Shown here piece after piece: positions 1 to 11,000 of a DNA stretch of 64,000 nucleotides. The stretch spans positions 123,174 through 187,173 of the forward strand of contig JH153136.1 of NCBI GenBank assembly GCA_000226015.1, read 5' to 3'. The DNA comes from Mnemiopsis leidyi (taxonomy: Eukaryota > Ctenophora > Tentaculata > Lobata > Bolinopsidae). Every line of letters begins with the position of its first letter. Within the stretch, counting starts at the first letter, position 1. A program made the position numbers and the translations under genes. A model generated the notes under the pieces. That model was not told the DNA's origin and made no database searches. It saw only the letters and a list, made by a program, of their open reading frames with translations.

Positions 1-719
1 AGCGTCTTGGGTCTAGCACAAAAAGCACTGCCAGTCGATAAATCTAAAATTTTAGCGGTAGAAGCAAATGGGAGCACATTGTAAGTCATGTCTGACACTG
101 GGGAGGTAAGTTCTTGATAAGATTCCAGATCGAAGGGAAGATCAGTCTCTTCTTCCGATGAAATCTTCCTCCTGCTTTGTGACACGTCTTCATGGTATGT
201 CGCAGAACTTTCAGACACTTCACTGGTCGCGGCTTGCTTCAATAAACGTTTAAGACGGTAGTTGTCCATCAGCTCAGGAGGAGGTGGTGTGATAGAAACT
301 GGAGATGAGGAGTTGTCGCTAGACGGAGAGGTGACTGATCCAGATTGTACAGTCTCTGACTTCTTGGCTGATCCATAACACTGTCCCAGATTTGAAAACC
401 AGACATTATTGATCGGCAGGTCACGGAGCTTGTTTTTAGGAAGCAGCAAACTGAAGTCAAATTTTCCTGTGTTACAGTTAGATAGCGTGGGAGGTTTATG
501 TGGAGCAGATAGACTGCTGGCGATAGAATTGATGTACTTCATGATGATGTCATCATCAGAACTTTCGCCATGACTCTTCACATCAAGACCAAGCTTCTTC
601 GAGGCTTGTTCAATCACTTGTTGAAGGAAACTGTGAGTGAAGTTGGGCTGAGTTGCATCAAATCGAGCTTGGGAAGGTTGTAAACCCTTCAAACTAAGCA
701 GTGACGTGGAATTGTCCAT
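1..719 (-). CDS. Unrecognised protein, N-terminal 239 codons, continues off left edge
   Basis: The minus strand is open without a stop from an ATG at 719 to the window edge. It begins MDNSTSLLSLKGLQPSQARF. An in-frame TAA lies about 11 codons upstream, so this ATG is the first possible start unless the segment is a spliced exon. The protein is polar and rich in Ser, Glu and Asp. It has a possible helix (FLQQVIEQASKKLGLDV), an acidic patch (SSDDDI), a proline run (ITPPPPEL), a basic stretch (RLKRLLKQ) and a second acidic patch (SSEEETDLPFD). I see no signal peptide, membrane segment or known fold; it looks largely disordered, as in nuclear or centrosomal proteins. It lies downstream of, and on the same strand as, the PR-domain exons. 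It could be a later exon of that gene, but no good acceptor precedes the ATG. Confidence 0.6.
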   Translation of the reverse strand, partial: MDNSTSLLSLKGLQPSQARFDATQPNFTHSFLQQVIEQASKKLGLDVKSHGESSDDDIIMKYINSIASSLSAPHKPPTLSNCNTGKFDFSLLLPKNKLRDLPINNVWFSNLGQCYGSAKKSETVQSGSVTSPSSDNSSSPVSITPPPPELMDNYRLKRLLKQAATSEVSESSATYHEDVSQSRRKISSEEETDLPFDLESYQELTSPVSDMTYNVLPFASTAKILDLSTGSAFCARPKT

Positions 720-1806
720 TCTCCTTATCTCACTCTCAAACTTTTCACGGTGTTATCGTATTGAAGAAAATAGCGGGGTAAACAACAAAACTGTAAAAGC
801 AAGTTACAAAGGATTGGTGAGCAGCTGCAGTATTACCCGAGCCCTTAGGAGTGAGATCCGTCAGACAAATTTAAAAGAAAATCTATCAAAACAAATGGGT
901 GCAGGAAAGGAAAGCGAGGGAAGAGAGTAGAATTGTTTACACAGGCTCGCATATAGCCCCAGTTCATAAGCCAACGGTATATTACTCAAGTTTAGTGTTT
1001 GTCTATTCCCCTAACTCCATTACCAGTACTATTACGAGCCTTAAAATCCGTTAAGGGTGCCCTAGAGCAAGTTTAAAGGCGCCGAAATGGAAATACCGAG
1101 GATATTACAGCCGGTCTACCTCCTCAAATCGGGGAATCACGCAAACGCTAAATTTTGTACCGTCTGGACGAGTCGGGGTATGTTGACGTCTGGAAGAAGC
1201 TTAAAGCACTTTGTTTGTGCTGGTGGCAGCTTGACTTGTTTCGGTTACAAGGTAATGGGGGCAGTAATTGGAATATGATGCGATTACGAGGCGATCACTA
1301 ATTTGGAGATGATTCCGGGGCTATCAAAGGTGGAATCATTTCATTGTTCAGATTTATTAGCTGGTGGTGTGCTTGTCGTGGCCAGACTGGCGGCTTCTGG
1401 CTTACAGTTAATTTATTTACAGGCTACATTTTATAATCTTGATAGCCCTGTGTTTTTGCCTGTTTCGTAGCTACTCGCGCGGGGGAAAACGTAAGCGTTT
1501 GTTCTAATGTAGTTGGTTCTAATGTGATTGATTTTGTTGTATATATTTCGTCGCGTTGAAAGTCCGAAATTTCAAACAAGGATTAAATCAAAACATGTTC
1601 TTAAATATGGATTTCAGCTGTATTTCACCATATTTATCGCAACCGTATATACTTTAACATAGGAGTTCTGTCCACGGGTAAATGATAAAATTGGGAATGC
1701 GATTATCGTAAATATAACCTGTTTATATTATTCTGAATCTTATCTTATAGCGGAATTTACTAAAACAATCAAGCAAAAACTATCAAGAAGAATAAGCAAT
1801 TTTTAC
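720..1806. other. Gene-free stretch between the 1-719 gene and the PR-domain exons
   Basis: On the minus strand I searched all three frames for the rest of the PR domain (an NW.. motif, then EQNL, then ELLVWY) and did not find it. There is no clear repeat or RNA gene. The part next to 719 presumably holds the promoter and 5' UTR of the 1-719 gene. Confidence 0.5.
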
Positions 1807-4800
1807 CTGACGGTTCATCAGAATCGGGGGCTAGTAGATAATGTACGACACTTCCTTTGTTTTCGAATATCTGAAATAAAAATTTAATTTGGTCACAAAT
1901 AGCTGTACTTTCAATGTTGTTCAAAATTTCAGCATAAACTGTCATACAATTTCATAAGCAATGAATACCAGCCAGAACAAATGAATTCCGGTCACTATAT
2001 AAATTTTTTTTCTCCTTATATATAATAGTTTGCCCTAGTATACAAGTCATATTGTTTCTTTTATAGTTATAATTGCTGTGATCAATATTATTTGAAAGGT
2101 ATAGATAAAGAATAAAAAGATGAAAACAACCTACCGGCCAACACGCTGAAGGGTGGGAGGCGGCTGTAGGTCGGGGTGTGGGAGAGATGATACCGGTAAA
2201 AGGACCGAACCGTGTTCTTCTCTGTATGGGTAGGAGGGCCCACACTCCCATTCCTGCCCCAGGAACATGGGAACCCTTCAGGGTGATATCTCGGGGCAGC
2301 AGAGTGGTAGGGTCTATCGAACTGGCCTGAAATACAGGTGGTTGTTTAAATCTAGAGTGAGATAGTACAAACAGTTTTAAATGGATTGCACTATAATTTT
2401 TTGAAGGTGAAGAAAATGCTTTTGAGATAGTTTTTGCTCGTTTCAGTGCCTCCCTCACCGCTCGCATACTCTCAATGAATTTTTTGTATTTCTAATGCTG
2501 AAAAATGTCAATAGCCAGCTCGTATAAAGAGCTAACTTAGCCGCTAGAGTTAAGATGTAATTGTATTTACAGAATACAAGAACTTTAGGTAACAGTAGTA
2601 GGTAACAGTAGTGGTACCTTCAAGTTCATGATTGACATTTCTGGTTGTTTTGATCAACAATAATGATATCTACAACTTAATTACAACTAAATCTTACGAA
2701 CGAAAATAAAGATTGTGCAGTAAAACTGATTTTGCGTGAACGATATCGCTCAATTCTGTCAGTGCTAATATTTTCTGCCCAAGTGGCCCTTTATCTGGTC
2801 TATATTATAATTCACCACATTACGGTGGTTTTCGATTCATTCAGAACGTGATACCGCTATAAAAGTTAGTCTTAGCGTTATGTTCATGGCTTTTAAGAGT
2901 GCTAATTGACTCGGTTAAATGGACAAGTGTTGTTCGCGTCACGACTTTAGGGTAAAATCGAAAAGATCTTATGACTTATCTAGAAATTTCAACATCTCAT
3001 ACTGCCCCTGCTGATTCTTGATTGTAACTGTAAGCTCTAGCTCTACATAGATTCATGATTGTAACTGTAAGCTCTATCTCTACAAAGATTCATGAACATC
3101 TGATGATGTCACTTATACTGCCCCTGCTGATTCTTGATTGTAACTGTAAGCTCTAACTCTACAAAGATTCATGAACATCTGATGATGTCACTTATCATGT
3201 CCAATAAACCATGTCCAATAGAATATCCAAACATGAAAGAGGAATTTCTAGCTTTGAAAACGCTTTTGACTTTGAGCTAGTCAAATCACAGGCCAAATGA
3301 AAATTATATGTTTTGACGTTTAATCCATCAATAAGAAAATCCTACCTCTTCTTAATGAAAGAGTTAAACGTGCAAGTGTAGCGTGCTTTAGCGGGGAAAG
3401 CAGGTCGAGTGATATTATCAACAACATGATCAACTGATCAAGACAAGCTCTAAAGGATATGATACCACTGAAACGCAAGGTAAAATAGGATAAGTTGGTG
3501 ATCGTAGGGCTACGATTACTAAGGTGACGGCTGGCGCGCCATGTTGTAATAACTGAAGTTAGTTTGGAACGACAAAAGGGACGTGACCAAAGGAACTAAA
3601 GCAAATAAAGCATGAACTAGTTTGCGCTTAAGACTAAGTTAATTTAGGATTGACCCTCTGGGAAGGCAAGATCTAAATTGATTTTGGTAAAATGCAGTAT
3701 CAAGCAGGATTCAGCACCCATTCCCCATGAGTCTGGGGAAGCTGCCACGACAATCAACGCAGAATTATAAGATTATTAAAACTCACCATTTATTGATTTT
3801 CTTTTGTCATATATTAAATGCTTTTCTTGTTAAAGACTCAAACAAAACGACAAGCACCCCAATTAATCATGAGAAAATCTGAATTTTCTCAGGATCAAAA
3901 TGTCTGCAAACTAAAACCACGCGATATCACGTGTCCCCAAACTGACCAACCAAAGACCACACGCACGGGCGATGTCCAATCACAATCCAGCATTCCTTCC
4001 CGTGATCTTCAGGAACCAATCACTGGAGGAGCTCGTTGCAGAACGTTCGACAAGTGCGAGCCTTGTCAAGCAGTATGTCTAAAATGGTGCTAGCTCAGCC
4101 AGGTTGCACTCAAATGGATTTCACCGCACAAATTTACTTTAATTGTTGTTTTTCATGCACTGATTCGCTTGTATTGTTTACAAATTCAAGTGCACTGTTT
4201 TAAGAAACGGAGCGTGCTAGATAGAACAAGCCGCCGACACGGACCAATCTAGGCCGGGTCCACAACACCGGAACAAGCAGCGGAGATGCGCGTTTAAACT
4301 TCAATCTCGTGCTGGCGATACGAGCCGCTGGCTTAGTGACCGGACGAATGGAAAACATCGAGACTCTTTAAGATGGTCTTCAGTAGTAGCGGCTATCGAC
4401 GATTCTTGTGTTCTCGTGCCGGACTCGGTTTTTAACAACAATAAATCCCCACGTGATTTAAGTCATCGACACGTGGGTTATCAGCCAGAGTTCGATTGCA
4501 ATTGATAATAGTTATGACATGCTATTATAGTGGGAAGGCTTACAGGAATATTATATGGATAATTAAAATAGACAAGGAATATTGTGTACTTGATGTAAAA
4601 TACTAGTGAAGTGTAATGTTGAAGTGTAATACTGTTGAACTGTAACGTTAAGGTGAAATACTGGTGAAGTGTAGTGTTGATGTGAAATACTGGCGAATTG
4701 TAATGTTGAGGTTGAAGTGAAATACTGGCGAATTGTAATGTTGAGGTTGAGGTGAAATACTGGTGAAGTGTAGTGTTGAGGTGAAATACTAGTGAAGTGT

Positions 4801-5654
4801 AGTGTTGAGGTGAAATACTGGTAAAGTGAAATGTTGAGGTTGAAGTGAAATACTAGTGAATTGTAATGTTGAGGTGAAATATTGGCGAAGTGTAGCGTTG
4901 ATGTGAAATACTGGTGAAGTGTAATGTTGAAGTGAAATACTGGTGAAGTGTAATGTTGAAGTGAAATACTGGCGAAGTGTAATGTTGCGGTGAAAATACT
5001 GTAATGAGCATATTTATTAGGCATATTATTATTACAAGCGGCATTGTGGACATTACCAATGGTCGTGATAGAAAGAAATGAGTGATTTGGTGAGTCTTCA
5101 GTCGAGACTGTATCAGATAGCGTGGTAAATATGGCCTTCTTTGAAACTTTCTATAATAAATAGGACGATGAAAGTCGTGATGATCATTTTGCTGTTCCAA
5201 AATGTGAGAATCTTATCTAATATATTAAATACGGTCTTCAACTGTTGGAACAACAAAATGATCGTGATCGCAACTGTACCAGATACAGTCTAGTTAACAA
5301 CGTGAATGGTGCCACATCAAAATTCGGTATTATTTTGGCCGTCCAAGTTGAATGGATACATTGCCGATTGCTGGTATTACTCAGATCAGAATACGATATT
5401 AAACTTAAACATTAAGTTGAACTTAAGGACGATAATATCCCACCTCATAGGGGCTGGTTGGGGACAGCGGGAAAACATCAACAGACTTATCCTGACTGTA
5501 TCTGTTCAATAGATCAATCTTGCTCTCCGGGTATCTGGTCAGCGTATCCATCTTGTTTTCATGGTAACGAGACATGAAGTCCATCTTGGGGTCGTGGTTG
5601 CGAAGGACGTCGTAGGTGGAGTCTCCCTCCAATCGCATGTGAAGTTGGTACTTG
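1807..5654 (-). CDS. PRDM-family gene, partial (three exons; PR/SET domain incomplete)
   Basis: Three minus-strand exons are proposed. Exon 5654-5444 has acceptor TAATTCAG and donor GAG|GTGGGA and encodes a tail rich in RYxExKxD motifs ending PLSPTSPYE. Exon 2326-2135 (acceptor TGTATTTCAG, donor CCG|GTAGGT) encodes LLPRDITLKGSHVPGAGMG followed by VWALLPIQRRTRFGPFTG. Exon 1870-1807 encodes IFENKGSVVHYLLAPDSDEP. The GAGMGVW..RFGPF stretch followed by (W)xIFE..xxxH is the start of a PR domain, the SET-like methyltransferase fold of PRDM regulators. All junctions are phase 0 and the last exon ends in phase 1. The expected continuation (NWM..VN..EQNL..ELLVWY) and zinc fingers are not seen to the left. 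The gene may be a remnant, or its later exons may lie outside the window. The link to the 5654-5444 exon is inferred from phase only. Confidence 0.6.
3000..3200. repeat. Imperfect tandem repeat, unit containing ATTGTAACTGTAAGCTCT
   Basis: The block ACTGCCCCTGCTGATTCTTG, then ATTGTAACTGTAAGCTCT and CTACAAAGATTCATG, occurs at about 3001 and again at about 3117. A shortened internal copy starts near 3053. The two long copies also share the downstream AACATCTGATGATGTCACTT. Confidence 0.75.
4580..5000. repeat. 29-bp minisatellite, about 14 units
   Basis: The unit is roughly TGTAATGTTGAAGTGAAATA followed by CTGGTGAAG. Several units carry an extra GGTTGA, making them 35 bp. Read on the minus strand it gives an open frame of FTSTLHF/TSISPQHY repeats, which I regard as a by-product and not a gene. 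Confidence 0.85.
5123..5270. mobile_element. Dispersed foldback repeat, copy 1
   Basis: The segment from GTGGTAAATATGGCCTTCTT through GTCGTGATGATCATTTTGCT is nearly repeated at 43470-43545. A partial inverted copy (TTGGAACAACAAAATGATCG) follows at 5245-5270, giving a stem-loop arrangement like that at 43.5 kb. No protein is encoded. Confidence 0.6.
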
Positions 5655-7380
5655 CTGAATTAGGATACCCAACGACAGGAGCTAGGGTGAACTTGCTCGT
5701 GAAAATCACAGACGAGATTAAAGATACAGATTTAAATTCATTGGTATAATGCAAATTGGTCGCGCAAATAAACATTAAAATTAAGCAGTTATCTAAATCG
5801 GTTGCCTAGTCGGAGAGATTAGACAGCGGCGGAATGATTAGTGGCAACTTTCAAAAATCCATTGGTCGTGTTCTTGTGATTGAATGCAAAGAGAATAGCA
5901 CGTGATTATGTATATGATCGTTGATTAAGAGACTTATATCTAAAGGTGGAGCAGGATATTCAGCATGCAAACAAGAAAGCTTAAGATGTGCAACTGTCAA
6001 TTTAGGCCTTAATTGGTATGAGACACGAATAGTGAACCAAAATCAGGCTGTGCTCACACATTGGCAAATGTCACGGCCTTCACGAAGCACTAAAGGGTAT
6101 CAATTTCCAGGTGTCTTGTGCAGATGAACTCATGATTGTAAATAGGCCAGCAAATTAGAATTTTGGTTTTCACTACCAAATAACCAAAAAGGGACATCAA
6201 ATAAGCGATGATTTCCAAGCAAACGCCAAATTTAGAGAGAGCCGTGACTGGTTTTCGTGCGAGTGGACTACAGATGAGAAGTTAAAAACTAAATCGTAGC
6301 AAGGGGGACACAAACCACGGAACTATACCTCTTCAGCACCCCCCGCTTGCATGCTGTAAAGCGCGCCACTAACCCCACGTGTCACTATAGCAACGTCACG
6401 TGACCCCCCACGTGTTACCGAGGTGACGAAACCGCTCACCCAATCAAATTAACAGCTGCACCACACGTGACACGATGGTTTATTAACCTTGTCAAAGAAC
6501 TGAGTACTTGTCAAAGAGAGCTGCGAATTATCCCCGGAACCGTAAACAAAGGAGGAGGGTGTGACCGCAGGAGAAGAGAGAGTAAGAAAAACAAACTCCG
6601 AAAGAGAGATATATCGTGTCCTTCTCGCGGATCAGTGCTTCTCAAAATGCCCCTAATTAAACTGGATTACACGATCCTTGACAGGCATGTTATATCAGCC
6701 AATCCCCGACAAGGATATCAGGCAAGTGAATTTTGATTGGCCAATCGGATTGAGCTAGTGCACTTGATATGATCAGCTCGATAATGACTTAATTGATTGG
6801 CCCTGTAAAAACAAACATGTTGTCAAGGTGGGAAAAGCTGAGTTTGATGCAAGGTTTCAGTTACGAGATGTTATCGTCAAGTAGACCAACCCTGAATGTT
6901 TACCCAGGGATCCAGGATAAACAGCAACATGGCTCAGTCAACCGCGTGATCGCTATCAATATCACTTATCAGTAACACGTGACACATAGATTGTAGTTGT
7001 AGTCCCAGGGAGAATCTGCAAAATGATGGAACCAGGTCTCCAGGTCACAGTTTTCTCAATTATTTACACTATGTGTGTATAATGTTAAGTGACTATTGAC
7101 TACTATAAGTATACTGACTACTATGCCAACTATTGACTAGTAAGCCGTGATCGTGAGTCTATCCTCAGTTTTCAGGAAAAAATCGTCCGGAGCACATTTT
7201 TGAATTTCCTTTTCTAATATAAATGATAACTGTGATTATCACTGCGAATCCGGATCAGATGCAGTAGTATGAAAAAGTAAATTCGTTACTATAAATCTAA
7301 TTTTGGAGAGTTTATTATGACCTGTCAGTTTATTATGACCTGTCTGCATTAAACAACTCCGGGATTAACTTATGTTACTT
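5655..7380. other. Gene-free stretch with clustered CACGTG motifs
   Basis: No exon was recognised. Three CACGTG E-box hexamers fall within 40 bp at about 6378-6415, and further copies occur near 5900, 6465 and 6977. If the PRDM-like gene starts near 5.7 kb, this would be its upstream region. Confidence 0.4.
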
Positions 7381-7439
7381 TGATGGACACTCGAATCTGA
7401 CTTAATTGCCCACATCTATTATAGTCATGCGTTCTTTAG

Positions 7440-7830
7440 AAGTTCTCTTAGTCTCGTTGCACTTTCTTCTTCCTTGCTCAATCCTTTTTCCGCCACATCG
7501 TTCACACTTCTCGTCCAGTTCTTATTTCTTCTCCTCCCCCTCCACTGCCTCATTCTTTCCCATCCCCTCGCCCCATTCTTCCACTCTTACTATTTTTTCC
7601 CCTGCCTATCCTCAATCTCTCCCCTCCCCCTTTTCCCTTCTTTCCCTCTCTCCCTTCTCTATCCACTGACCACTCTCCTTCTTCTCTCTTTCTGTCTCTT
7701 CTCTCTTCTCCCACCTTGTCGCAGTTATACCCGACTCTCGCAGCATATAATCTCGTCAACTCTCATCTCTCTCCCCCTCTCCCTGACTCTATCTCCCACT
7801 CCCAGTGTGCACCGCTTCCCTACACGGCAT
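7440..7830. repeat. Pyrimidine-rich (CT) tract
   Basis: Nearly 400 bases are strongly biased to C and T on the plus strand, with runs such as CTCCCCCTCTCCCTGACTC. The strand asymmetry explains the long overlapping open frames here, which translate to low-complexity Ser/Leu/Pro and are not credible proteins. Confidence 0.8.
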
Positions 7831-8067
7831 TACCGTGGTTACACTCGGCTGCTCCTGACCCAGGATCATAGTTTGACATTCCAAGACTCGGACCTCTGCT
7901 TGTTAGTTAAAACATCGCACTTCCCACCTGACTCCACCTTCTTTCCTTACTGGTCCGACTGTTACCACGTGGTCAGATCCACGGGATCTCATTGGCCAGA
8001 TCCCCACCGCAAGCCACTGCTTGGGACTTGGACGGAAGAAAAGAAAGGAAAATCCCGACCCGTTTGA

Positions 8068-11000
8068 ATATTCATGACGAATCTTGAGGAGAGTAGGAAG
8101 TCGAGATATGAAGAGGTGTATAGATCAGAACCTCCACAAGCGAATTGAGTTTGGTGCTTGATGACCAGGTCGCGGGTCAGGCTACAGTGGTTTGGTGGAA
8201 CAGTGGCGGAGACAGCTCATTCTGGTGACAGGAGACGTTTCAAAGGTCCTGCAGAGGTTGCCAGGATACTGGAGAGGTTGCCGTGGTTACCTTATAATTA
8301 GTCACCCCTAGGAAAAACCACAGTGAGCAGTGTTTTAAACTCCTGTTCAGACCAGTCCCAAAATCACGGCAATTTTGTTATTTGTAGCGTGAGTACATAC
8401 ACATAGTCATACACCGGGCAGTCTTATAGTTTATAATTTCACCTTACTTTATTCTAGGGTGAGATGCACTGAAAATGCTTATACGATACGTGTAACCATT
8501 TTTGGGGACCAAAGTGATCGTTAAAATACTAGGAGCTAATAGGATCACAATTTAGATCTTAAGTTTATTCATGATCTCACTCCAAATACTGAAATAAACA
8601 TATAGTAGAAAATAGAAGTAGTGGGAAAAACAAAAAACTCATATGCATCAATACATTGGAACTAGTTTTGTAATCTTGATGTTATATTTATAGAGCGAGA
8701 ACTTTCATGAATAATACCACCAAAAATGAATTGATAAATAATAAATGGAGCTGGGTTTAAGAGCTATTGACGCACAAAAGAAGGACGCCTACTTAATCAT
8801 TAAATTAATCATTAAGTTTGAATAACCATGCGATCCGAGTTTGTGATTTTGACATGATCACGTTAACACACAGTCAAATAACAAAAGTCATATGGTTGTA
8901 CTTTCGAATAGAGAACAGAGATTTCTAAATTGGATACAATATTCAGGAACATATAAATATGTCCGACTTCGAATTTGAATTTAAAAATTAGGCCTAGTTC
9001 GACTTTGAGTTCGAAAACTTTTAAACACGAGCCATCTTTTTTGTACTAAAATTTGTTTTTGGAAAGCATTTAAATTTAATTAGTTGTTCCAAGGTTCTTA
9101 TAATAATAAATAATCAAATTTGGAAAAAATCACCTGAGCTGTACAAGTATATATTGACTTACCTAAGACTCGAAGTTTGATAATTGCGTTGAAGTTCAAG
9201 TATTCTGTCATCCCAGAGATTGGAACACCATGACCAAAGGTAAAGCTTTACAGCTAACGGATGCAGGTCTGGCAAGTAAATTCGCATCGAAGGCAAATCA
9301 TTTCGTGGTCGAATTTGTCATCCAAATACTTCAGTTCTATACTTCTGGAATTAAAAGTCCGAAACGTCTCTAGCTTCTGCAGGTACTTGTGCCACTGGAT
9401 ATTCACAAATCTTTTGCTGGCAGTGTTCGACAACATCCAAAATGTGGTACATTGACGGTTTTGGTAGAAAAATCTTCGATGTTACAAAATACACCAACAA
9501 AATCCAGAGAAACCCAACAAAACTGATCAGAAGTTTTTATCAAAGAGACAAGGGAGCACGGTAAGCGAGACGAGTGTACGACGATAGCTACAAACGTTGG
9601 TAGGAGTAATCTAAAACGTTGGGAGGAATATTTAGGAGCTCACAATGAGTCGAGCTACTAAAGCTTGCTCGGCAGCGAGTCACATCGGACCTTGATAATG
9701 GCTAACTACTGTGAGACGGCCACTCCTGATTTCGGGCCGATATATATTATATATTTATTTATGATTATATTGTATGTGTTAATCTTACTTACTTTCTAAT
9801 TTTAAATTAGTAAGAACGCTCATTTACAATTAAAGTTTGTTATTGTCGTAGTAAAGCTTACCATTTCAGTGCTATGATCTTTATCAGTGAAAACGGTGAT
9901 GGCCGCTATCGCGTCACTCAAGTTTCAGGCAGAGAACAATAGAAAAGTTTTGATCTGAGGAGCTGAGATTAAACAAACTCCGAGTCAAAGGTCTGAGCTT
10001 GTTCTTTCGTATCTTGATCAGCGCGCTCCACAGATAACCCGCCACTTTTCTGGTTGGCTGATGCTGCGGTCAGGTTGCTGGACGGCGCGTTTTAATTGGA
10101 CGACGACGGAAAGCAGAGCCGTGATTAGCCGTCGTCATGGTCACGTGACTCTCATGACGTCCTGCTTGTTTTCGGGAGCGTCACGTGGGGGAGTCCGATG
10201 GGAAAATCGCTTTAACTCTCGTTTTTCTCACAGATAAATGGAAGCGACACTTACCTGACATGCTGAAAAGAGCACGTTTTTCAGCCTGTTTGACAGCAGG
10301 CTGTACAAAACAGTTCCGACTAGCTTCACCCAGCAGACGCCGGAGGCAGCATCGTCTAGTATTCTCTCTATCACAGTGCATCTTGCTGTGTCTTGGTTTT
10401 GGAAACCACAGCCCACAGGGTCGACTCCGAGCTGCCTGTACATGATTAAAACATTTAATTCAATTATTAAAAGATGCTTAACTAATTTTCAAGTTGAATT
10501 AATAATGTTCTGATTGTAAATTGTATCACTATCAAATACAACTTTGTCAGTTGGAACGGGATTTTAAGTTTAACTTAAAGTCGTTTAATTTAACGAAAAT
10601 ATATGCCCGTCAAATAAGACAGTGCTTTAATAAAGCAATTATGCGACTGACAATCTGAATCAGTAGCTCTTTGTTTTCACCGCATTGAGTCCAGCTGAAG
10701 CTGCAATCAGCACGAGCTTGCAGCTAAGAAATAGAAATACAGAAATACTTCTGTTTGCCATCACAATAATCGAAAAATGACAGTGTTGGAACATAGCGTC
10801 AAATTCATCAGGAAGATTTCCTCAAAAAGTGAAGACCATACATCTTTTAGTTATTAATTGTCATGATAGATGATTTTATTCATCAATTTTAGCATTTTGG
10901 TATGAAAATTAACCTAACCTAGAAAAATTGAAAAAGTTTTCAATTCCATTATGAGATGTATTTATTAAAAAGTGCGTTTTTGAATGTTTGTTTGAAAATT

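Larger units (their letters stand above)
2327..5443. other. Putative intron of the PRDM-like gene
   Basis: Apart from the tandem repeats listed separately (3000-3200 and 4580-5000) and part of a dispersed foldback repeat (5123-5270), no coding segment or RNA gene was recognised. An ORF inside the 4.6-5.0 kb repeat is a product of the repeat. Confidence 0.4.

Noticed and set aside
1141-1200. Minus-strand segment VNIPRLVQTVQNLA after a TTCTTCCAG acceptor, resembling VN..QNL of a PR domain
   Set aside because: It lacks the preceding NWM, the spacing is off by one and a stop follows soon; probably chance.
4563-5024. 153-codon minus-strand ORF with repeated TLHF/FTSISPQHY
   Set aside because: Product of the 29-bp minisatellite; frame and length follow the unit, with no domain.
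7474-8067. 197-codon plus-strand ORF
   Set aside because: It lies mostly in the CT tract and encodes low-complexity Ser/Leu/Pro; overlapping frames are equally open because of base bias.
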